A stretch of DNA of 7,387 bases from Bacteroidetes bacterium UBA7688 (lineage in GTDB: Bacteria > Bacteroidota > Bacteroidia > Chitinophagales > Chitinophagaceae): the NCBI GenBank assembly GCA_002482815.1, contig DLGS01000142.1, forward strand, positions 1 to 7,387. The letters run 5' to 3'. The translations under genes were made by a program, and so were the position numbers. This document shows, piece after piece, positions 1 through 5,543 of this stretch; positions within the stretch are counted from its first letter, which is position 1, and each line of letters begins with the position of its first letter. A model generated the notes under the pieces. That model did not search any database. It was given only the letters and a program-made list of their open reading frames with translations, and was not told the DNA's origin.

Positions 1-319
1 AAAAATAATCTTTTGCTCCATTTTTATCTACCTGCATGAGGTAATGATTGTTTGCGGGAATACTTGGTCCTCCCCAGGCACCTACTTGAAAACCATCTTC
101 ATAAAATAAAATACAGGAATAAAAAGTATCCCTGATAGAATTTTCAGGATAAACAAAACCCATAGTGTAATATCCGTCAATCTCAATGAGATTTCTTATG
201 TTGGTTTTTTTCGCTTCACAACAGTCTTTGAAATATTTTCTATACTTCCTGGGGATTCGTTGTGAAAATGAATGTTCCGCATAAAAAAACAAAAAAATAA
301 AGATTCCCAGTTTATTCAT
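1..319 (-). CDS. Secreted protein of unknown function (N-terminal part, runs off left edge)
   Basis: Reading the minus strand from the ATG at 319-317 gives 106 codons without a stop, open to the window edge, so the gene is partial at its 3' end. The product starts with a short signal peptide: Lys at 3, a hydrophobic Phe/Ile/Leu core at about residues 5-13, and a likely cleavage site around S19/Q20, as often seen in Bacteroidota exported proteins. The mature part contains a basic patch (RIPRKYRKYFK, 21-31), a CC pair at 33-34, IDGYY at 47-51, an aromatic stretch FYEDGF at 72-77 and GAWGGP at 80-85. The mix of Tyr/Phe/Gly-rich strands suggests a beta-rich extracytoplasmic protein. I do not recognise a family with confidence. 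Similar IDGYY / FYEDG phrases occur in hypothetical Bacteroidota secreted proteins, from memory only. No Shine-Dalgarno sequence is visible before the ATG; a possible -7 box lies about 70 bases upstream. The upstream minus-strand gene is separated by a terminator, so this gene probably has its own promoter. Confidence 0.75.
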   Translation of the reverse strand, partial: MNKLGIFIFLFFYAEHSFSQRIPRKYRKYFKDCCEAKKTNIRNLIEIDGYYTMGFVYPENSIRDTFYSCILFYEDGFQVGAWGGPSIPANNHYLMQVDKNGAKDYF

Positions 320-386
320 AGAATAGGATTTATCAGCATTTACAAAGCATTTGCTTAACTCATTTTCAACGTTTAAAATACCTTTC

Positions 387-394
387 CAAATTTA
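387..394 (-). promoter_or_regulatory. Candidate Bacteroidota -7 box (TAAATTTG) for the left-edge gene
   Basis: On the minus strand this reads TAAATTTG, a full match to the Bacteroidota -7 consensus TAnnTTTG. It would place the transcription start near 380 and a leader of about 60 bases before the ATG at 319. No TTTG or TTG is found 19-21 bases further upstream; that position is instead occupied by the AT-rich palindrome at 399-418, so an activator-dependent promoter is possible. This is a consensus match only. Confidence 0.3.
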
Positions 395-438
395 CTATAA
401 ATTCAATCGTTTGAATTTAAACACTATAAATTCAACGA
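394..438. repeat. Direct repeat ACTATAAATTCAA, two copies, one within a palindrome
   Basis: ACTATAAATTCAA occurs at 394-406 and again at 423-435, a period of 29 bases. The first copy overlaps an inverted repeat: AAATTCAA at 399-406 and TTGAATTT at 411-418 with a 4-base spacer. The block lies just upstream of the candidate -7 box of the left-edge gene, where an operator or activator site would be expected. A regulatory role is inferred; AT-rich DNA can produce such matches by chance. Confidence 0.4.
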
Positions 439-476
439 GTAGGCTATATTAATACCCGGCATATCTCAAACAAAAA

Positions 477-508
477 AACTGACGAACCTTTACAGGAATT
501 CGTCAGTT
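477..508 (-). terminator. Rho-independent terminator of the glycine-zipper lipoprotein gene
   Basis: AACTGACGAA at 477-486 pairs perfectly with TTCGTCAGTT at 499-508 (10-bp stem). The 12-base loop can fold further through CCT/AGG. Read on the minus strand, the stem runs directly into a run of seven T (478-472) followed by GTTTG, the expected order for a terminator of the gene that ends at 550. On the plus strand there is no comparable T-tract, so it acts mainly on minus-strand transcripts. Confidence 0.8.
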
Positions 509-510
509 CT

Positions 511-534
511 ATTTAAAGGCCATCTGCCTTAAAT
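511..534 (-). other. Second hairpin in the 3' untranslated region of the lipoprotein gene
   Basis: ATTT(a)AAGGC at 511-520 pairs with GCCTTAAAT at 526-534, about 9 base pairs with one bulged A and a 5-base loop. It sits between the stop codon at 550 and the terminator hairpin at 477-508, only two bases from the latter. It has no T-tract of its own on the minus strand, so it is probably an RNA-stabilising or structured 3' element rather than a terminator. The role is inferred. Confidence 0.45.
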
Positions 535-549
535 TATGGTAAAGGATGA

Positions 550-1032
550 TTACTTTTTCTTTTTAGATCCGTCAATAATAGCTCCCGTTCCGGCTCCGAT
601 TCCGGCTCCCGCAACGCCACCAATAATAGCACCACGACCTTTCTTGTCATCTATCAATGCACCTGACAGCGCACCAACACCAGCGCCTATTGCGGCACCT
701 TTAGCAGCACCACTCCAGCCTTTTCTTTTTGCTTCGGCAGGAGCTGCTGTTTCTGCTCTTCCCGCATTAGACTGCACATAGGTTGTAGAATTTGATGAGC
801 GGGAAACACGGGAATTTTTGGCCGCTCTGGTTTCTTCCTCTTTTGCAGCCACTACAGCGTTCATTGAATCAATAGCACGCTGATGGGCAATCTCTGCTTG
901 CTGCTGTTGCATTACCAAAGCCATAGAATCAACACTGCGTTGCTGTTGTAATCGCGCTTGCTCTGCAGCGTTATCATTGCCGCAACCGGTAAAAACAAAT
1001 GCTGTAAAAGCAATACAAACTAAATTTTTCAT
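550..1032 (-). CDS. Glycine-zipper lipoprotein
   Basis: This encodes a 160-residue exported protein of the YMGG/OmpA-type glycine-zipper kind. Residues 1-16 form a lipoprotein signal peptide with Cys17 in the context VFTGC; Phe at -3 is a weak lipobox, but the rest fits signal peptidase II. Residues 22-70 are Gln/Ala/Arg-rich and probably helical or coiled-coil. They contain a 20-residue repeat, QRSVDSMALV at 31-40 and QRAIDSMNAV at 51-60. Residues 70-105 are a polar Ser/Asn/Ala linker. Residues 108-153 hold two glycine-zipper segments (GxxxG-like GAAIGAGVGALSGA and GGVAGAGIGAGTGA) joined by a charged turn, DDKKGR, and the protein ends in KKKK. Such zippers pack tightly in membranes. A role in envelope integrity or stress is likely from family precedent, but no specific function can be assigned. 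The gene is followed by two hairpins, one a good terminator, so it is probably monocistronic. No Shine-Dalgarno sequence is evident before the ATG. Confidence 0.85.
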   Translation of the reverse strand: MKNLVCIAFTAFVFTGCGNDNAAEQARLQQQRSVDSMALVMQQQQAEIAHQRAIDSMNAVVAAKEEETRAAKNSRVSRSSNSTTYVQSNAGRAETAAPAEAKRKGWSGAAKGAAIGAGVGALSGALIDDKKGRGAIIGGVAGAGIGAGTGAIIDGSKKKK

Positions 1033-1078
1033 AACGTTTATGTTTTATTCAAGCGCAAAATACGCTGTAATACCCTGA

Positions 1079-1118
1079 CTAAAATGCTAAAATGGGAATG
1101 ATGTAAGACCTGATGTAA
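1079..1118. repeat. Two adjacent tandem direct repeats in the divergent intergenic region
   Basis: CTAAAATG is repeated back to back at 1079-1086 and 1087-1094. Four bases later TGATGTAA occurs at 1099-1106 and 1111-1118, a 12-base period. Both pairs are exact and lie between the divergent lipoprotein and polymerase genes. Direct repeats spaced by about one helical turn are typical of response-regulator sites, so this may be a control region for one or both genes. The role is inferred. Confidence 0.4.
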
Positions 1119-1137
1119 ATTCCATAAGAAAACCGCC

Positions 1138-1169
1138 AAAAGGTAATTGGCAAATTATGATAAAGCAAT
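1138..1169 (-). promoter_or_regulatory. Weak candidate promoter for the lipoprotein gene
   Basis: On the minus strand ATTG at 1169-1166 is followed, after exactly 20 bases, by TACCTTTT at 1145-1138, which matches seven of eight positions of the TAnnTTTG -7 consensus. Transcription would start near 1130 and give a leader of about 100 bases containing the direct repeats. The spacing is right for Bacteroidota, but the last consensus base is wrong. Confidence 0.25.
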
Positions 1170-1179
1170 CACTAACTGA

Positions 1180-2541
1180 ATGAGGATGGGAGATTTAATG
1201 CCCTTATATTTGAATCAGAATAAAAAAATCATTTTGAACATTTGGATGGTCGTGAATATCATTGGATTTCTTCTCATTATCTCCTTGGCACTTTATGGAC
1301 TAATGAAGGATAAACTGCCCTTTTCCCTCAATAAAGTTTTTAATATTTTTTGTCTGTTTTTTATGGGAGCAGCACCTCTCCTGCAATATTTGAGTGGCAA
1401 ATTTCCCTTTCCCTGGATGCAAAACTCGGGCGATGAATACAGTTTCGCCATCTGCAATACCATTATTATTCTGGGCATGATTTTGTATCATTTTATTTAT
1501 CAAAACAGGCTTGGAAAAGATAATTCAACAAACTCCGTAGAAGGAGTAATGGAAATCAATCTAAACCGATTTAAACTACCGGGGATGGTGTTTTTTTTCA
1601 TCGTCATCCTTATTCAATATTTTATTTCCGGAAACTTGTGGAGCAGAAGCGCGGCCGAGGACAACATTGTTATTCAAAATAGTTCCCTGAACTTACTTGC
1701 CGACAAAACCCTCAAAGGAATTGTTCTTTATTACTGTCTTGCAGCGATTCATTTATACAAGGCAGGGAAAATAAACAGTGCGTATTTATTAGCTATCATT
1801 TCCTTAGCTATCATCACAAATTTCCCTGCAGCAGTGCCAAGATATTGGATTGCAACTTTATACCTCGGTATACTACTCAGTTGGCACAAGGCATTTTTTG
1901 TTCAACAAAAACATTTTTTCAACCTTTTAATAACAGGAGGATTATTACTGATTTTTCCGTTATTCAATTTGGCAAGAATGAAAAATTCTGCTACTGAACA
2001 AATATTTTCCTCTTTGGAGAATAGCCGGAAAGGATTTTATTCTCTTTTTGAAAATGCATTTTGCGGACAGGATTTTGATGCCTACTCCTCATTCAGAAAT
2101 ACCATAATTTATGTCCAGCAGCACGGACTATCCTTTGGAAAACAATTATCAACAACCTTATTATTTTTTATTCCCAGATCCATATGGTCAGGCAAAAGTA
2201 TTGGCAGCGGTGCAATTGTCAACTTGCCAAAACCAGGTTCAGATTTCACCAATTACAGCAGCCCACTGATAGCAGAAGGATACATTGATTTTGGCATTAT
2301 CGGTTCCCTGGCCTTTATAGCATTATTTGCTTTCTTGTCCGGCCGCTACGACAGACTCTACTGGAAGTCCGAAAAAAAAAACCTTTCCATACTTTTATAT
2401 CCGTCTTTTATCGGCATGTCTTTTTTCATGCTGCGGGGCGACTTGCTTTCTTCCTTTGCTTATACAGCAGGGATTGCTTTTTCGGCCTGGTTATGCCATC
2501 AGGTTTTATCATCAAAAAGTGCTGAAACAACTGCCTGTTAA
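1180..2541 (+). CDS. Wzy-type oligosaccharide repeat-unit polymerase (integral membrane)
   Basis: The 453-residue product is strongly hydrophobic with roughly 10-12 membrane segments (for example about 20-42, 85-106, 134-152, 178-193, 200-217, 222-236, 246-264, 322-332, 369-388, 404-418, 425-442). The signature for O-antigen / oligosaccharide repeat-unit polymerases is in the second half: a soluble loop with FDAYSSF at 299-305, then FFIPRSIWSGKS at 329-340, then SPLIAEGYIDFGIIGS at 361-376. These match the family pattern PRxxWxxKP followed by AExYxNFG. NFPAAVPRYW at 214-223 adds another Arg expected in a periplasmic loop. Such enzymes join undecaprenyl-linked sugar units at the outer face of the inner membrane. 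Substrate cannot be read from sequence. No flippase, glycosyltransferase or chain-length gene is nearby, so it is an orphan copy here. Start choice is uncertain: ATGs at 1180, 1186 and 1198 are in frame, and GGGAG at 1188-1192 is well placed for 1198, which would give 447 residues. Confidence 0.8.
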   Translation: MRMGDLMPLYLNQNKKIILNIWMVVNIIGFLLIISLALYGLMKDKLPFSLNKVFNIFCLFFMGAAPLLQYLSGKFPFPWMQNSGDEYSFAICNTIIILGMILYHFIYQNRLGKDNSTNSVEGVMEINLNRFKLPGMVFFFIVILIQYFISGNLWSRSAAEDNIVIQNSSLNLLADKTLKGIVLYYCLAAIHLYKAGKINSAYLLAIISLAIITNFPAAVPRYWIATLYLGILLSWHKAFFVQQKHFFNLLITGGLLLIFPLFNLARMKNSATEQIFSSLENSRKGFYSLFENAFCGQDFDAYSSFRNTIIYVQQHGLSFGKQLSTTLLFFIPRSIWSGKSIGSGAIVNLPKPGSDFTNYSSPLIAEGYIDFGIIGSLAFIALFAFLSGRYDRLYWKSEKKNLSILLYPSFIGMSFFMLRGDLLSSFAYTAGIAFSAWLCHQVLSSKSAETTAC

Positions 2542-2633
2542 ACACAATGGCAACCAATATCAGATTTACTGATTGCAGCTTAGCTTTATAGAATAAAAAT
2601 TGTGATTCCCAGCAACTTACCTTTATAATAATT

Positions 2634-2638
2634 AAGGA
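2634..2638 (+). promoter_or_regulatory. Shine-Dalgarno AAGGA that fixes the GTG start of the rhomboid gene
   Basis: AAGGA lies four bases before GTG at 2643. No ATG occurs in this frame between the upstream in-frame TAG at 2589-2591 and residue 115 of the protein, so GTG is the only good start. A recognisable Shine-Dalgarno site is uncommon among the other genes in this window. Confidence 0.55.
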
Positions 2639-2642
2639 AAAA

Positions 2643-3620
2643 GTGGAAGAAGCTGTCGACTTAGTATATTCAGAAGAATTAATAGTGAATGGCAAATCTG
2701 CCAGCCAGTTTGCTGCATTGATTCATGACGCGGCATTAACGCTACACTGGCAGTTATTAAATTTCACAGAGAACCAACTGCTGTATCAAACGCCGTTCAG
2801 CACTGATTCACGTGGAGAATTTGTACAAATTTCAATTTCCGGGAACAAAGCCGGGATTCTCGTGTCTCCTGTAAATGAGTATTACTGGAGTAATGAGCAA
2901 AATGTAAAATCCATTGCCCAATTGAAAGCTGAATTGGATGAACAGATAGAAAATCTTTCTATTACAGAACGGAGTAAGCATCCCATGCATCGCGAAAAAT
3001 ATGGAGCATTACTGCTGTCGAAAACCTATTTAGTAACGCCATTGTTGCTCTATACATGTGCTATTCTTTTCTTGGCAATGACTATTGCAGGCGTTTCTCC
3101 TATCACTCCAACAGCCAAAAGTCTTTTTGTTTGGGGAGGTAATTTTAAAGGTGCTGTCATCAGCGGGCAATGGTGGCGGCTAATCAGCTATATGTTTTTA
3201 CATGCAGGAGCCATGCATTTAATAATGAATGGATTTGCACTCCTATATGCCGGAATGTATCTTGAACCACTAATTGGAAAAATAAGATTAGTATCGGCGT
3301 ATGTTTTAACCGGCATCAGCGCAGGTATCGCCAGTCTGCTTGTTCATCCGCTCAGTGTAGGTGTTGGGGCTTCAGGAGCGATATTTGGTTTATATGGGGT
3401 GTTTTTTGCATTACTTAGCACCAATTATCTTCAAAAAACTGCCAGGAAAACCATGATGCGGAGTCTCTTGTTTTTTGTGGTATTCAATTTATTGATGGGC
3501 CTTCAGGGCAATACGGATAATGCTGCACATATTGGTGGTTTGTTGAGTGGTATTCTTATCGGATATCTTTTTTATCCTGCCATAAAAAAAAGAGCTGTCC
3601 ATCCATCAACAAGAATATAG
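2643..3620 (+). CDS. Rhomboid family intramembrane serine protease
   Basis: A 325-residue rhomboid that cleaves transmembrane substrates within the inner membrane. The catalytic core is complete: the L1 loop has GQWWRL at 175-180 (WR motif), the oxyanion His/Asn pair is H192 and N196 in HLIMN, the nucleophile is S244 in GASG (242-245), and the catalytic His is H296 in AAHIGG. Six or so membrane helices lie between about 125 and 312 (125-150, 183-206, 216-235, 243-260, 272-288, 294-312). Residues 1-118 form a soluble, probably cytoplasmic domain with predicted strands and YYWSNEQNVKSIAQLKAEL near 80-98. From memory, many Bacteroidota rhomboids carry a comparable N-terminal domain, whose job is unknown to me. 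The gene starts at GTG with AAGGA upstream. It follows the polymerase by 101 bases and precedes the ceramidase-like gene by 108 bases, all on the same strand, so co-transcription is possible. The substrate is unknown. Confidence 0.9.
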   Translation: MEEAVDLVYSEELIVNGKSASQFAALIHDAALTLHWQLLNFTENQLLYQTPFSTDSRGEFVQISISGNKAGILVSPVNEYYWSNEQNVKSIAQLKAELDEQIENLSITERSKHPMHREKYGALLLSKTYLVTPLLLYTCAILFLAMTIAGVSPITPTAKSLFVWGGNFKGAVISGQWWRLISYMFLHAGAMHLIMNGFALLYAGMYLEPLIGKIRLVSAYVLTGISAGIASLLVHPLSVGVGASGAIFGLYGVFFALLSTNYLQKTARKTMMRSLLFFVVFNLLMGLQGNTDNAAHIGGLLSGILIGYLFYPAIKKRAVHPSTRI

Positions 3621-3728
3621 CAAAGTTTTTAGTCCATAATTTCAAAGCGAAATTCGAAGCTATTTTCTTTAGCAATCCTCAAAACCTTACTTTTAGAAAA
3701 CGGATGGCACATTTTGCTTTGACCTGCT

Positions 3729-5543
3729 ATGAATAAATACCTTTTCTTTTTTCTGTTCCTTTCTGCAACCTGCAGCCATGCACAGACCAATGCGTTTAAA
3801 ATCGGTTTAAATAAAACAGAAATAACCAATTATAAAGAAGGCGCAGGAATGTTGGGTTACGGCATGGCCTTCAATGTAGTTAAGGGAATACAGACACCAT
3901 TATTTGCCAGAACCTTTGTGCTGGAAGATTTTAAGAAAAATAAAGTTGTCATTGTAGAATGTGAACTATGTTTTATTCCATCCGAATTGAAGAGTGGCGT
4001 AATCAAACTGCTGCAAACAAATAGCACCACACAGGTTTTTAACGAAGAAAACGTGATGATTATGGCGCAGCACACCCATAGCGCACCAGGTGGTTATTGC
4101 CATTATGCATCCTACAACATGTCGATTCCCGGATATATCCCGGAGATCTTTGATTCTCTTTCTACACAAATTGCACGTTCAATCAATACTGCTAATCAAA
4201 CCCTTACTCCATGCAAAATAAAACTGAGTAAAGGTTTTTTTCCTGAAGATTGGGAAGTCGCATTCAACCGTTCACTACCGGCATACAATCAGAATAATGG
4301 CGTTGTAAAACTGCTGCCGGAAGAGCGTCACAAAGCGGTAAACAGAGAAATGACATTAATTCATTTTGAAGGGAAAGATGCAAGACCATTGGGTTCCATT
4401 AATTGGTTCGGCGTTCATGCGACAAGCATTTCAAACGACAACAAATTGATTAATGCGGACAATAAGGGCTATGCTGCCAACTATCTTGAAGCACACTTCA
4501 GCGAAAAAAATAAAAACTATGTGGGCGCATTTGCACAAGGTACAGCCGGTGATGTCACACCAAAATTTATTTACAACCGAAAACACCAAAGCCAAAGAGG
4601 TTATTGGGAAGGGAAATATCCGGATGATATAGCCAGTGCACAATACAATGGAGAATTACAATATAAAAAAGCGCTTGAATTGATTGAATCCATTGAGGCT
4701 GAAGAATTAAATCAAAATGGCATTAAATGTGTCGTTCGCTTTTTCGACTTTTCAAAAATAGTAGTCGACACCATTTACAGCCAAACCGCCGACGTCAAAA
4801 CAACAAGTCCATCCTGCATCGGGCTATCTATGCTGGGTGGTGCGAAAATGGATGGACCCGGAGCTGCGCCTATTGTCTTAGGTATTGCAAAAGCAGGCAC
4901 ACAAATTATAAAAGGGTTTGAACTCAGTACAGCAAAACTATTTAATGCCAAAAACTCTTCTGCCACCCTTTTAAAATATAAAGCACAAGGCAATAAAGAC
5001 ATTGTGTTGGAAACCGGCGCAAAAAAAATGATGGGAACAAGCAATGTGAAAGATGTTATTATCCCCGGAATTGCCGACCCGACTGTTGCAACTTTCAAAC
5101 GATTCCATCGTGAAGGAGCTTTAAAAGAAAACACCTGGTCGCCACAAATCCTTCCGGTTCAGCTGGTGCAGATTGGTGAAATTGTATTAGCTGCATTTCC
5201 TTTCGAAATAACAACCACTGCAGGGCGAAGGCTGCAAAAATCAATCGAAGAACTGTATTCAAACGAAAATATAAAAGAGGTTATTCTTTGCCCCTATGCC
5301 AACTCTTACTCCGGTTACATTACCACTTTTGAAGAATATCAGCTACAAATGTATGAAGGAGGGCACACCGTGTTTGGTGCCTACAGCCTGGCTGCATTAC
5401 AAACTGTTTTCAAACAATTATACCAACTAAAGAATAAGCCATTTGCTTCAGAACCACAATCTTTAATACCACCCGTTTTCAGCACGACTGAACTGCAGAA
5501 AAGAAGTTTTCACTCCAGAAAAAAACAGAAATTACAAGGCTAA
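3729..5543 (+). CDS. Secreted neutral ceramidase-family protein with Thr at the nucleophile position
   Basis: Family members hydrolyse ceramide to sphingosine and fatty acid using zinc. The start is secure: a TGA lies in frame two codons upstream of the ATG. Residues 1-19 are a signal peptide (cleavage after HAQ), so the protein is exported. Family landmarks in order: MLGYGM at 41-46; AQHTHSAPGGY at 113-123, with zinc His candidates H115/H117; FNRSLPAY at 179-186; NWFGVHATS at 225-233, with the second zinc His H230; NADNKGYA at 242-249; GDVTPK at 274-279; PFEITTTAGRR at 491-501, with candidate zinc Glu E493; YANSYSGYITT at 523-533, with a candidate zinc Tyr at 527 or 530; YEGGHTVFG at 542-550. 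Known ceramidases have Ser in GDVSPN, the nucleophile; here it is Thr277 (codon 4557-4559). At 604 residues it is shorter than typical 670-780-residue enzymes. It ends soon after the catalytic domain, lacking the C-terminal Ig-like domain, with a basic tail. Family assignment is firm; ceramidase activity is not. Confidence 0.88.
   Translation: MNKYLFFFLFLSATCSHAQTNAFKIGLNKTEITNYKEGAGMLGYGMAFNVVKGIQTPLFARTFVLEDFKKNKVVIVECELCFIPSELKSGVIKLLQTNSTTQVFNEENVMIMAQHTHSAPGGYCHYASYNMSIPGYIPEIFDSLSTQIARSINTANQTLTPCKIKLSKGFFPEDWEVAFNRSLPAYNQNNGVVKLLPEERHKAVNREMTLIHFEGKDARPLGSINWFGVHATSISNDNKLINADNKGYAANYLEAHFSEKNKNYVGAFAQGTAGDVTPKFIYNRKHQSQRGYWEGKYPDDIASAQYNGELQYKKALELIESIEAEELNQNGIKCVVRFFDFSKIVVDTIYSQTADVKTTSPSCIGLSMLGGAKMDGPGAAPIVLGIAKAGTQIIKGFELSTAKLFNAKNSSATLLKYKAQGNKDIVLETGAKKMMGTSNVKDVIIPGIADPTVATFKRFHREGALKENTWSPQILPVQLVQIGEIVLAAFPFEITTTAGRRLQKSIEELYSNENIKEVILCPYANSYSGYITTFEEYQLQMYEGGHTVFGAYSLAALQTVFKQLYQLKNKPFASEPQSLIPPVFSTTELQKRSFHSRKKQKLQG

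Noticed and set aside
536..781. Pro/Ala-rich plus-strand reading frame
   Set aside because: It is the antisense of the glycine-zipper C-terminus of the lipoprotein gene; the Gly/Ala-rich codons read as Pro/Ala on the other strand.
2559..2573. ATCAG/CTGAT hairpin after the polymerase gene
   Set aside because: Only five base pairs, AT-rich and without a T-tract; not credible as a terminator.
2600..2629. TTGTGA-N18-TATAAT, resembling an Escherichia coli sigma-70 promoter
   Set aside because: Transcription would start on top of the Shine-Dalgarno site of the GTG start, and Bacteroidota use a different promoter consensus.
3638..3654. AATTTC/GAAATT hairpin between rhomboid and ceramidase genes
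   Set aside because: Six weak base pairs with no T-tract; such matches are common by chance in AT-rich DNA.
3629..3829. 66-codon minus-strand frame crossing the rhomboid-ceramidase gap
   Set aside because: It overlaps the ceramidase signal peptide region and shows no family motifs or upstream signals; most likely a chance frame.
4775..5134. 119-codon minus-strand reading frame
   Set aside because: It lies wholly inside the well-supported ceramidase-family gene on the opposite strand and has no recognisable features.
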